The notes beneath the pieces were generated by a model. That model was not told where the DNA came from. It was given only the letters and a program-made list of their open reading frames with translations, and did no database searches. The translations under genes were made by a program, and so were the position numbers. Of a stretch of 64,000 nt of DNA, positions 15,920-23,734 are shown piece by piece (position 1 is the stretch's first letter; the number at the start of each line of letters is the position of its first letter). This DNA is from Geodermatophilus obscurus (lineage in GTDB: Bacteria > Actinomycetota > Actinomycetes > Mycobacteriales > Geodermatophilaceae), in contig NZ_FRDM01000008.1 of NCBI RefSeq assembly GCF_900143215.1, forward strand, positions 1 through 64,000. Direction: 5' to 3'.

Positions 15920-16906
15920 CTACTCCTGCAGGAGCGGGCCGTAGACCTCGACGATCTCGTCGATCCGCGCCTCGAAGTCGTCCCGGCCGATGAACTGGTC
16001 GGGCACGTACTGGTCACCGAGGGCCTCGACCACCTCCGGCTTCTCCAGGCACGCGGCGACGCCGTCCTCGAGGGTCTGCAGGACCTCGTCGGGGGTGCCG
16101 GCCGGAGCGGCGAGCCCGAAGACCGACACGCTGTTGGTGAGCTCGGGGAAGCCGAGCTCGGCGAGCGTCGGCACGTCGGGCAGGTAGTCGACCCGCTCCT
16201 CCGGGCTGATCGCCAGGGGCACGAAGCTGCCGGCCTCGATGTTCTCGAGCACGTCCTGGGAGGCGTTGATGAAGATCGCGTCGACGTTCCCGCCGAGCAC
16301 CGCGGTGGTCATCTCGGCGTTGCCGGTGAACGGGACGAGCGACAGCTCGACGCCGTACTGCTCGGCCAGCCGCTGCAGCTCCATGGCCTGGGACGTCGTC
16401 GCGCCGGGCACGCCGACGGTCACCTGGCCCGGGTTCTGCTGGGCCTCGGCGATCAGCGCCTGCGCGTCGGGGAACCGCGACCCCTGGCCCACGGCCAGCA
16501 CCGAGGGGATCTCGGTGACCGCAGCGATGGGCACGTAGTCGTCGTTGGTGTAGCCGACGTCCTCCTGCAGCGGGTTGGTCGCCGACGCCGGCACGGCGAT
16601 CAACGACAGGCTGTAGCCGTCGGTGCCGCCCTGGATCATCGCCTGCATCCCGAGCGACCCGGAGGCGCCCTCCCGGTTCTCGACCACCACGGTCCGGCCG
16701 AAGTCCGCGCCCAGGCAGTCGCCGACGGTCCGCGCGGCCAGGTCGGTGGGGCCGCCGGGCGCGTACGGCACGTAGAGGGTGATGTCCTCGGCCGGGTAGG
16801 CCTCGGCTGCCGCTCCGCCCTCTTCCCCGGGCTCGGCCACGCAGCCGGTGAGCAGGACGGCGGACGCCGCCGCGAGGACGGGCAGGGATGACCGGGGGTG
16901 TCTCAT
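15920..16906 (-). CDS. Tripartite tricarboxylate transporter substrate-binding lipoprotein (TctC-like, copy 3)
   Basis: A 328-residue solute-binding lipoprotein (AVLLTGC lipobox near residue 22) of the same family as copies 1 and 2, and closer to copy 1 (PFTGNAEMTTAVLGGNVDAIFINASQD; DVPTLAELGFPELTNSVSVFG). The ATG at 16906 has GGAGGT eight bases upstream, better than an earlier start that would add seven residues. Three cysteines (lipobox, CVAE region and AACLEKP near the C-terminus) are present. It stands outside the operon as a separate unit, convergent with the LysR gene. No permease accompanies it, so it presumably feeds the tctAB pair next door. Confidence 0.92.
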   Translation of the reverse strand: MRHPRSSLPVLAAASAVLLTGCVAEPGEEGGAAAEAYPAEDITLYVPYAPGGPTDLAARTVGDCLGADFGRTVVVENREGASGSLGMQAMIQGGTDGYSLSLIAVPASATNPLQEDVGYTNDDYVPIAAVTEIPSVLAVGQGSRFPDAQALIAEAQQNPGQVTVGVPGATTSQAMELQRLAEQYGVELSLVPFTGNAEMTTAVLGGNVDAIFINASQDVLENIEAGSFVPLAISPEERVDYLPDVPTLAELGFPELTNSVSVFGLAAPAGTPDEVLQTLEDGVAACLEKPEVVEALGDQYVPDQFIGRDDFEARIDEIVEVYGPLLQE

Positions 16907-17111
16907 GCATACCTCCACGGGGTGCACTCGTACGGGGACGCCACGGTGAGCGCCGTCGTCCGGAGCCTGCTGCGCGGTTCCACGCCTGTCATCCGGAGCG
17001 GCGAACCGTCATGAACCTGTGACCACCGCCACAGCATGTCGGAGGCGAGGGAGAGCGGCACCACGTGCGGCCTGCCGTGTGGCCGGCGGGTGCGCTGGGG
17101 AGTATCGGGGG

Positions 17112-18944
17112 GTGACACGCACTCCCCGCACCGACGAGTGGGGCATCGACGCCACCTGGCTCGACGCCCTCGACGAGGAACACCAGGTCTCCGAGGCCAC
17201 GATCGAGCGCCTGCGCGAGGTGATCGGCACCCCGCCGGCCGACCTCGAGGACCGCGCCCCCATCGTCGCCCGCCCCGGCGACGTGCTGGAGGTGGACGAG
17301 GCCGAGGTGACCCTCGAGGACGGCTCCACCCGGTACGTGGACGGCGAGCTGCCCGAGGACTTCCCGCTCGGCTACCACTGGCTGCAGGCCCCCGGTGGCC
17401 CGCGCCGCCGGCTCGTCGTCTCCCCCGGCCGGTGTTGGCTCCCCGACGAGCGCGCCTGGGGCTGGGCGGTGCAGCTGTACGCCACCCGCAGCCGCGGCAG
17501 CTGGGGCATCGGCGACCTCGCCGACCTGCGGGCCGTCCGCGAGATGGCCGCGCAGCAGGGCGCCGGGTTCGTGCTCATCAACCCGCTGCACGCCGTCGCC
17601 CCGACCCCGCAGCAGGAGGCCAGCCCCTACCTGCCGGCCACCCGCCGCTTCCGCAACCCGGTCTACCTGCGCGTCGAGGAGGTGCCCGGCGCCGACGCCG
17701 TCGACCTCGGGTCCGACGCCGGCCGGGCGCTCAACGAGGGCGGGCTGATCGACCGCGACGCGATCTGGGCCCGCAAGCGCGAGGCGCTGCGCCGGGTCTT
17801 CGACGCCGGCGGCCGCGACGACCCGGCCTTCCCCGAGTGGTGGTGGCACCAGGGGCAGAAGCTGCAGGACTGGGCCACCTGGAGCGCGCTGGCCGACGCG
17901 CACGGCCCCGACTGGCACACCTGGCCCGAGGAGCTGCGCGACCCGCGCAGCAGCGCCGTCGGGGACTTCGCCGCCGAGCACGAGCGCGACGTCGCCTTCC
18001 ACGCGTGGCTGCAGTGGGCGCTGCACCTGCAGCTGGAGCGGGCCACCGAGGGCATGACCGTCATCCAGGACCTGCCGATCGGCGTCGCCGGCGGCGGTGC
18101 CGACGCCTGGACCTGGCAGGACGTGCTGGCGCAGGGCGCGACCGTGGGCGCCCCGCCGGACGCCTTCAACGCGCAGGGCCAGGACTGGGGCTCCCCGCCG
18201 CTGGTCCCCTGGCAGCTGCGCGCCGCGGACTACGAGCCCTTCGTCGAGTCGATCCGAGCCACGATGGCCGGCGCCGGCGGCCTGCGGATCGACCACGTCA
18301 TGGGCCTGTTCCGGCTGTGGTGGGTGCCCGCCGGCGGGAGCGCTGCGGACGGCGCCTACGTGCGCTACCCGGCCGAGGACCTGCTCGGCATCGTCGCGCT
18401 GGAGAGCTCCCGCGCCCGGGCCGTCGTCGTCGGCGAGGACCTGGGCACCGTCGAGGAGGGCGTCCGCGAGGCGATGGCCGAGCACGGCATCCTCAGCTAC
18501 CGGCTGCTGTGGTTCGAGGAGGAGCCGCCGGCCGCGTGGCCGGAGACGGCGATGGCCGCGATCACCACCCACGACCTGCCCACCGTGGCGGGGCTGTGGA
18601 CCGGCGCGGACCTCGAGGAGCAGCGCGAGCGCGGCACCGGGACCGACGAGGAGCTCGAGCGCGGCCGGACGTCGCTGCTGGAGAAGGTGCCGGGCCTGCG
18701 GAAGAACGCCAGGCCCGAGACGGCGGTGAAGCGGGCGCACGAGCTGCTCGCGCAGGCCCCGTCACTGCTGCTGTCGGCCACCCTGGACGACGCCGTCGGC
18801 GAGCGGCGCCGCCCCAACATGCCCGGTACGACCGACCGGCCCAACTGGTCGCTGCCGCTGCCGGTGACCGTGGAGGACCTGCCGGGGCACCCGCTGCTGC
18901 AGACCGTGGCCCGGACCCTCGCCGAGGGCGTGACGGGCTCCTGA
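17112..18944 (+). CDS. malQ: 4-alpha-glucanotransferase (amylomaltase, GH77)
   Basis: A 610-residue cytoplasmic enzyme that transfers alpha-1,4-glucan chains between maltodextrins. GH77 signatures are visible. The nucleophile aspartate is in GLRIDHVMGLFRLWW near residue 395. The acid/base glutamate is in VVVGEDLGTV near 440. The third aspartate is in TTHDLPTVAGLW near 485. An N-terminal extension of about 90 residues (beta-rich, ending VVSPGRCW) is common in actinobacterial MalQ. I place the start at the GTG at 17112, directly followed by TRTPRTDEWGID. The longer reading frame upstream is arginine-rich and unlikely. It is a single gene, ending with a stem-loop at 18957. Confidence 0.94.
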   Translation: MTRTPRTDEWGIDATWLDALDEEHQVSEATIERLREVIGTPPADLEDRAPIVARPGDVLEVDEAEVTLEDGSTRYVDGELPEDFPLGYHWLQAPGGPRRRLVVSPGRCWLPDERAWGWAVQLYATRSRGSWGIGDLADLRAVREMAAQQGAGFVLINPLHAVAPTPQQEASPYLPATRRFRNPVYLRVEEVPGADAVDLGSDAGRALNEGGLIDRDAIWARKREALRRVFDAGGRDDPAFPEWWWHQGQKLQDWATWSALADAHGPDWHTWPEELRDPRSSAVGDFAAEHERDVAFHAWLQWALHLQLERATEGMTVIQDLPIGVAGGGADAWTWQDVLAQGATVGAPPDAFNAQGQDWGSPPLVPWQLRAADYEPFVESIRATMAGAGGLRIDHVMGLFRLWWVPAGGSAADGAYVRYPAEDLLGIVALESSRARAVVVGEDLGTVEEGVREAMAEHGILSYRLLWFEEEPPAAWPETAMAAITTHDLPTVAGLWTGADLEEQRERGTGTDEELERGRTSLLEKVPGLRKNARPETAVKRAHELLAQAPSLLLSATLDDAVGERRRPNMPGTTDRPNWSLPLPVTVEDLPGHPLLQTVARTLAEGVTGS

Positions 18945-18956
18945 GACCTGGCCGGT

Positions 18957-18978
18957 GCGGACCCCGATGCGGGTCCGC
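18957..18978 (+). terminator. Stem-loop after malQ
   Basis: GCGGACCC (18957-18964) pairs with GGGTCCGC (18971-18978) across a six-base loop, 12 bases after the malQ stop. There is no T-run, as usual in such GC-rich genomes. Confidence 0.6.
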
Positions 18979-18998
18979 GCCGGCCGGGCGACGTGATG

Positions 18999-19113
18999 GA
19001 GCCCTCCTGCAGTTGAAGGACCCCCTGCCCCCCACCACTCGCAAGCTCGCGGTGGGACCCTGCAGGGGGCCGGAGCCTCGGGACGGGGCCGGGGGTGGGG
19101 GTCAGGAGGGTCC
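18999..19113. repeat. Covarying stem-loop repeat, locus 1 (nested)
   Basis: Outer arms GAGCCCTCCTGC (18999-19010) and CAGGAGGGTCC (19103-19113) enclose a complete second element with arms GGACCCCCTGC (19018-19028) and GCAGGGGGCC (19062-19071) around the core CTCGCAAGCTCGC. A third half-arm, GGGACGGGGCC, lies at 19080-19090. The element separates the convergent malQ and nuclease genes and probably terminates both. Confidence 0.75.
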
Positions 19114-19117
19114 TCGC

Positions 19118-21469
19118 TCAGGACTCCGGCCCCTCAGGCTGCCGCGTGCCGTTGCCCCGCCCCTCCTCGAGGACGTCCTCGCCGGGGCCGCCGATGAGGG
19201 CGTCGTCACCGTTGCCGCCCTCGAGGACGTCGTCCCCGAGGCCGCCGACCAGCACGTCGGCGCCGTTGTCACCGGCGACCGTGTCCCGTCCGGCGCCGCC
19301 GCAGAGGACGTCGTCGGCGTTGCCGCCGTGCAGGACGTCGTCCCCGCCGTGGCCCATGACCACGTCGCGGCCGTCGGTGCCGCGCAGCACGTCGTCCCCC
19401 TCGGTGCCGCGGATCGTCGGGACGAGTCCCTGGCAGCGCTCCTCGAGGTCGATGCCGACGACCAGCGGGTCGTGGTCGCTGGACCGGTACGGGTCGCCGG
19501 CGTAGAGGTCCGGGTCGCCGGTGTACTGGTAGGCGGCCGACTCGACCGAGTTGATCGCCCAGTGCGAGACGCCCTCGACCTTGGCGGTCAGCGACGCGCC
19601 GGCCATCGCGTGGTCGAGCGAGCCGGACAGCCCGTCGAAGACGTAGCTGTACCGGCCGGGGTCGAACTCCTCGCCGAGGTCGGTGTACCCGGCTCCCCGC
19701 AGGACCTCGACCGGGTCCTCCCGGGTGTAGGCGTTGAGGTCGCCCATGAGGACGACGTCGGGGTCGCCGGTCTCCTGGGCCAGCCGCCCGGCGAAGGCGG
19801 CGACCGACTGCGCCTGCCGCACCCGGTCGCCGGTGAAGGCCCCCTGCCCGTCGCCGGAGTCGGCGTTGTCGTTGCCCGACTGCGGCGGCTCGCTGTCGTT
19901 CTTCGACTTGAAGTGGTTGGCCACCACGGTGACGGCGTCGCCGTCCTTGCTGAACGTCTGGGCCTGCGGCTCGCGGGCGTTGGCCCACACGCTCTCGTCG
20001 GCCAGGCCGGCCGGCTCCCCGACCGGCTGGACGACGTCGGTGCGGTAGACGATGCCGTTGCGGATGACGTCGCGGTCGACGGCGTAGAGCTCCCGCGGCA
20101 TCGGGACGTACGCCCACACGTCCGCCCCGGCGGCCTCGTCGAGCCGGTCCACCAGGTCGGCCAGCGCGGTGTCGGCGTTCCCGGGCGTCCAGCCGGTGGA
20201 GTCGGTGTCCTCGACCTCGAGCAGCGTGACGACGTCGGCCTCCAGCGCGCTGATCGCGCTGACGATCTTGGTGGCTTGCTCGTCGAACTGAGCGGCGTTG
20301 CGGGCGCCGCGGGCGTCCGGGCCGGTCCAGGTGAGGAAGTAGTTGAGCACGTTGAAGGTGCCCAGCCGCACGTCGCCGCCGACCGGCCCGGCAGCCCCGG
20401 TCCGCGTGTTCTGCGGCGCGAGGACGCCGTCGGCCGTGCCGTCGGCCGGCTGGAGGCGCCACTCGCCGAAGCCGTAGCCCAGCACCAGCGGCTCCTCGAA
20501 CCGGGCGACGTCCCCGACCCGCACCGGCGACGACGGCGACAGGTACGGCCGGTCGCGCACGCTGGTCGAGTCGTCCCGGCCGTCGTCGAGCAGGACCGTG
20601 CGGGCGGCGTTGGCGGTGGCGACCGCGGCGGCCTCCTCGGTACCCGGCCGGGCGAGCTCGGTCGGCTGCACGAGGACGCCGCCCTCGGACAGCGTCAGCT
20701 CGCCGAAGCGGGTGAGCGCGAAGACCTCGCTCACGGTGAGGTCGTCGGCCGGCTCGACGCGCATCCCCTCCAGCCGCTCGCGGACGTCGTCCCCGGCGGG
20801 CAGGTCGAGGAACGCGGCCTGTGGCTCGGGCAGCAGGTCGTCCCCGCAGACGGTGACGTCGGTGGGCGCGGTGACCTGCGTCTGGCCGAAGGACTCGCTC
20901 GGCACGCCCGTGACGGCCGCCTCGTCGCCGAGCGCGACCGGGAGGGTGCTGAGGACGAACACGCCGTCGGAGGTGGCGGTGTCGCCGTCCCCGGCGTCCT
21001 GCAGGTGGAAGCCCTCGAGGCCGCCCTCGCCCTGCAGGTCGCCCACGACGGTGCCGCGCACGGTGACCGCCTGCCCGGCCAGCGGCGTCGCCGCGCCACT
21101 GCCCTGGACCGCGCCGATCGCCGTGACCTCGCCCGCGGGGACCTCGCAGGGGTCCGTCGCGGGCACCTGCGCCGGCGCACCGGCCGGCGCCGGAACGGCC
21201 GGCAGGTCGAGCGTCGCGTAGGGGGCGCCGCCCGAGCCGTCGTAGAGGACGACCGACAGGCCCGCGGACGTGGTGCCGGGCGGGATGGTGACCTCCAAGA
21301 ACTCCCCGCTGTCGCCGCCGACGTCGTCGTAGTGGATCTCCGAGACGTACGGCGCGGTCGGGGCGGCCGACGCCGGGGCCGGCAACACGACGACGGCGAG
21401 GGAGACGGCGGTGGCGCCCACGGCGGCGCGAGCGGCCCCGCGGCCCGGACGGCGGGCTGGTGCGTGCAC
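19118..21469 (-). CDS. Secreted ExeM/NucH-like nuclease with RTX calcium-binding tail
   Basis: A 783-residue exported protein. A signal peptide (hydrophobic 18-35, cleavage near ASAAP) is followed by a short lamin-tail-like segment (YVSEIHYDDVGGDSGEFLEV) and an OB-like region of the ExeM type (QAVTVRGTVVGDLQ; FHLQDAGDGDTATSDGVFV). The endonuclease/exonuclease/phosphatase domain spans about 375-680, with GTFNVLNYF, TLLEVED, NHFKSKND, LMGDLNAY and a final SSDHDPLVVGI. The last 90 residues hold glycine/aspartate nonapeptides (GTEGDDVLRG, GHGGDDVLHG, GGLGDDVLEG) that bind calcium. It likely degrades extracellular DNA. The lamin-tail part looks shorter than usual. It starts with GTG behind GGAGGT. 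Confidence 0.9.
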   Translation of the reverse strand: MHAPARRPGRGAARAAVGATAVSLAVVVLPAPASAAPTAPYVSEIHYDDVGGDSGEFLEVTIPPGTTSAGLSVVLYDGSGGAPYATLDLPAVPAPAGAPAQVPATDPCEVPAGEVTAIGAVQGSGAATPLAGQAVTVRGTVVGDLQGEGGLEGFHLQDAGDGDTATSDGVFVLSTLPVALGDEAAVTGVPSESFGQTQVTAPTDVTVCGDDLLPEPQAAFLDLPAGDDVRERLEGMRVEPADDLTVSEVFALTRFGELTLSEGGVLVQPTELARPGTEEAAAVATANAARTVLLDDGRDDSTSVRDRPYLSPSSPVRVGDVARFEEPLVLGYGFGEWRLQPADGTADGVLAPQNTRTGAAGPVGGDVRLGTFNVLNYFLTWTGPDARGARNAAQFDEQATKIVSAISALEADVVTLLEVEDTDSTGWTPGNADTALADLVDRLDEAAGADVWAYVPMPRELYAVDRDVIRNGIVYRTDVVQPVGEPAGLADESVWANAREPQAQTFSKDGDAVTVVANHFKSKNDSEPPQSGNDNADSGDGQGAFTGDRVRQAQSVAAFAGRLAQETGDPDVVLMGDLNAYTREDPVEVLRGAGYTDLGEEFDPGRYSYVFDGLSGSLDHAMAGASLTAKVEGVSHWAINSVESAAYQYTGDPDLYAGDPYRSSDHDPLVVGIDLEERCQGLVPTIRGTEGDDVLRGTDGRDVVMGHGGDDVLHGGNADDVLCGGAGRDTVAGDNGADVLVGGLGDDVLEGGNGDDALIGGPGEDVLEEGRGNGTRQPEGPES

Positions 21470-21711
21470 GGTGGTGACCTCCGGGGAGCGGCAGGGACGA
21501 CCGGACGCCGCAGGCGCGACGTGGACACGTCGGTGACGTTAGGTGAGCGATCGATGACACGCCCAACGGAGATCATGCGCGCCGCTGCGTCACCCGTCCG
21601 CCACCGGGACGGCGCTGCCGCAGGGTCGTGTCCGCCCGGCCCGGGGCGACCCCGCCGCCCGCCGGAGCGCTCGTGCCGAACAGGTGTTCGACCTCGTGCC
21701 ACACTCTGCCC

Positions 21712-22026
21712 GTGGCTGGCGGCATGCACCCCGGGCGGTCCGGTCGCTCCCTCGGTGAGCGCGCGGCGCGCTCGGGCGTCGCCCGGCCGGAGGCGCCGAC
21801 GGCGCCCCGCCCGGTGGACACGGCCGCCCGGGAGGGCCGCGCGCGTGGCCGGCACTGCTGGGTCCACGACCCGCCCGGCGCCCCCGGCGTGTGGCCGGGG
21901 CTGCTCGTCGAGTGGCGGCAGTCCGACGGCGGCTGGTCCGGCCGGGTGACCTACGCCGTCGCCGGGCCGCAGGGGACGGTGCTCGTCGAGGCCTGGGTCC
22001 CCGCCGCGCTGCTCGAGCAACGCTGA
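21712..22026 (+). CDS. Small conserved actinobacterial protein of unknown function
   Basis: About 104 residues from the GTG at 21712 (an ATG at 21724 is also possible). The first 40 residues are charged and low in order. The C-terminal 60 form a recognisable block with spaced tryptophans (RHCWVHDPPGAPGVWPGLLVEW, read as two parts) and end VLVEAWVPAALL, a pattern I associate with uncharacterised actinobacterial proteins. No function is assigned. No ribosome-binding site precedes the GTG. CACACT at 21700-21705 could be a -10 element giving a leaderless message. Confidence 0.6.
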   Translation: MAGGMHPGRSGRSLGERAARSGVARPEAPTAPRPVDTAAREGRARGRHCWVHDPPGAPGVWPGLLVEWRQSDGGWSGRVTYAVAGPQGTVLVEAWVPAALLEQR

Positions 22027-22099
22027 TCGCGGGTTACCGCCGTCGCCGGGTGGCTATGGCCTCTCCCGACGCACCGTCCCCGACGAAGTGGAGAGACCA

Positions 22100-22297
22100 G
22101 TGAGCGAGCCCGACCGTCCGAACCTCGACGACGTCATGACCCCCACCGAGTCGGCTCCGCGCGACCGCCAGCAGCACGCCGGGGGCTACACCCGCTCCGA
22201 CGACGAGCTGCAGCACCGCACCGAGCAGGAGCGGCAGATGGTGGACTCCGACGACGCCGACCCCGCCGGCGCTGATCCCCACTCCGCCACGGATTGA
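22100..22297 (+). CDS. Very acidic small hypothetical protein
   Basis: A 65-residue, highly polar protein rich in Asp, Glu and Gln (TRSDDELQHRTEQERQMVDSD), predicted disordered, with no hydrophobic segment or cysteine. The GTG at 22100 is preceded by GGAGAG at a workable distance. Its reality rests on ribosome-binding-site spacing and actinobacterial codon bias. I know of no function. Confidence 0.5.
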   Translation: MSEPDRPNLDDVMTPTESAPRDRQQHAGGYTRSDDELQHRTEQERQMVDSDDADPAGADPHSATD

Positions 22298-22441
22298 CCT
22301 GTCGGCCCCCCGGCCGACACCGCAGCCGGGCGCCGTCCCGGACGGCCGCTCCGCCCTCCGCGCCGCGGCACGGCCACCGCAGGCCGCGCTCGCCCGGACG
22401 AGCGCGGCCGGACGCCGTCCCCCTGTCCGGAGGAGGTCCGG

Positions 22442-22891
22442 TTGAGCCGCCTGGGGCCAGCGGACGTCGCCTGCTGGGTGCTGAAGTCGACCCGCCCACC
22501 GGAGCTGATCGAGCCCGGCTGGCGGGTGGGCACGGCCCGTGAGCTGACCCGCTGCGTCCGGCGTTCCTACCGGCTGGACCTGGTGCGCCCCGGCCGGCCC
22601 TGCCTGCTGTGGGTCAGCGGCCGCACCGCCGCGGGTGTGCACGCGCTCGGCGAGGTCACCGGCGAGGCCGAGGAGCGCGACGGCGGCCCGGTCGTCACCG
22701 TCCGGCTGACCCGTCTGCCCGCCCCCGTCGCGCGCGCCGACCTGCTGGCCGACCCCGCCGCCCGGGACGCCGAGGTGCTGCGGATACCGGCCGGCAGCAA
22801 CCCGTCGTGGCTGTCCCCGCAGCAGTACGCCGCCGTCCTCGCCCACCTCCCCCCGCACCCGGACGCCGCGCTGGGACCATGGCCGACGTGA
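22442..22891 (+). CDS. EVE/PUA-like domain protein
   Basis: A 149-residue protein beginning at a TTG codon behind a strong GGAGGAGG. The N-terminal pattern CWVLKSTRP, a charged loop, then RPCLLWVSG, GVHALGEVTG and VTVRLTRLPAP follows the layout of EVE domains (PUA-like fold), proposed to bind modified nucleotides in RNA or DNA. That assignment is by pattern only. The 3' end overlaps the next gene by 13 bases, so the two are co-transcribed. The very rare TTG start may limit its translation. Confidence 0.6.
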   Translation: MSRLGPADVACWVLKSTRPPELIEPGWRVGTARELTRCVRRSYRLDLVRPGRPCLLWVSGRTAAGVHALGEVTGEAEERDGGPVVTVRLTRLPAPVARADLLADPAARDAEVLRIPAGSNPSWLSPQQYAAVLAHLPPHPDAALGPWPT

Positions 22892-23676
22892 CTCCCACCC
22901 GGTACCGCTGGGGCGCGATCGCCTGGCTGCTGACCCTGCAGTTCTTCGTCGTCGAGACCGTCGTCCAGGTGCAGACCGGCGGCGGGTACAGCCGCGCCGA
23001 CGACGTCATCAGCGCCCTGGGCACGTCGGCCTCCGCGGCGCCGCTGCTGATGAACGCGTCGTTCGTCGTCCAGGGCCTGCTGATCGGCGCCGGCGCGGTC
23101 CTGCTGCGCCCCGCCCTCGCCGGCCTCGGCGGTCGGCTGGCTGCGGCCTTCCTGACCGCGGCCGCGGTCGGCGTGGTGCTCGTCGGGTTCTTCCCGCTCG
23201 ACGGGCAGGAGGACCTGCACCAGGCCGGCGCCGGACTGCACCTGCTCGGCGGCGGGCTCGCGCTGCTCGCCCTGGCCTACGCCGTCCGGCCGCGCTCGGA
23301 GACCCTGGGGACGGCGCTGGCGCTGCTGGGCCTGCTGAGCACCGCGATGACCGTCTTCTTCGCCCTCGGCATCACCTCGTTCCTCGGCGAGGGCGGTACC
23401 GAGCGCGCGTCGGCCTACCCGGTCCCGATCGGGCTGGCGCTGGCCGGCGCCGGGCTCTGGGCGCTCGGCCGGCGCCCGCAGGCCGAGCCGCGCCCGTCCC
23501 GCCGCGAGCTGCGCGCCCGGGAGCGGGCCGAACGCGCGGCGCGGGCCCGCGAGCGCGACGCCGCCCTGGAGACCGCGGCGACCCGGCCCGAGCCGGCCCG
23601 GGTGCAGACCGACACCGGGCCCGACGACGACTTCGACCCCGAGGACCCCTGGGCCACCTCCCGCCGGCGCGACTGA
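22879..23676 (+). CDS. DUF998-type membrane protein
   Basis: A 265-residue membrane protein with six or so hydrophobic segments in residues 8-205 (AIAWLLTLQFFVVETVVQ, then ISALGTSASAAPLLMNASFVVQGLL and others). It resembles DUF998 proteins, in which the short ISALG motif follows the first helix. The C-terminal 60 residues are a charged cytoplasmic tail of Arg/Glu repeats (RELRARERAERAARARERD, likely helical). The function is unknown. The ATG at 22879 overlaps the EVE-like gene. It ends at the convergent stem-loop repeat before the nitroreductase. Confidence 0.75.
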   Translation: MADVTPTRYRWGAIAWLLTLQFFVVETVVQVQTGGGYSRADDVISALGTSASAAPLLMNASFVVQGLLIGAGAVLLRPALAGLGGRLAAAFLTAAAVGVVLVGFFPLDGQEDLHQAGAGLHLLGGGLALLALAYAVRPRSETLGTALALLGLLSTAMTVFFALGITSFLGEGGTERASAYPVPIGLALAGAGLWALGRRPQAEPRPSRRELRARERAERAARARERDAALETAATRPEPARVQTDTGPDDDFDPEDPWATSRRRD

Positions 23677-23730
23677 GGCCCCCTCCAGGGCGCCGCCGTG
23701 AGCTCGCGAGCGGTGGGGAGGAGGGGGTCC
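23677..23730. repeat. Covarying stem-loop repeat, locus 2
   Basis: Arms GGCCCCCTCC (23677-23686) and GGAGGGGGTCC (23720-23730) surround the core GTGAGCTCGCGAGCGG. The element starts at the DUF998 stop codon and runs into the nitroreductase stop codon, so it can act as a bidirectional terminator. Confidence 0.8.
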
Positions 23731-23734
23731 TCCT

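Noticed and set aside
17036-21949. Very long open frame (over 1600 codons) on the plus strand across malQ and antisense to the nuclease gene
   Set aside because: It is an out-of-frame shadow: composition is Arg/Gly/Pro-rich with no domains, while malQ and the RTX nuclease in other frames show complete motifs. Stop-free antisense frames are expected at this GC content.
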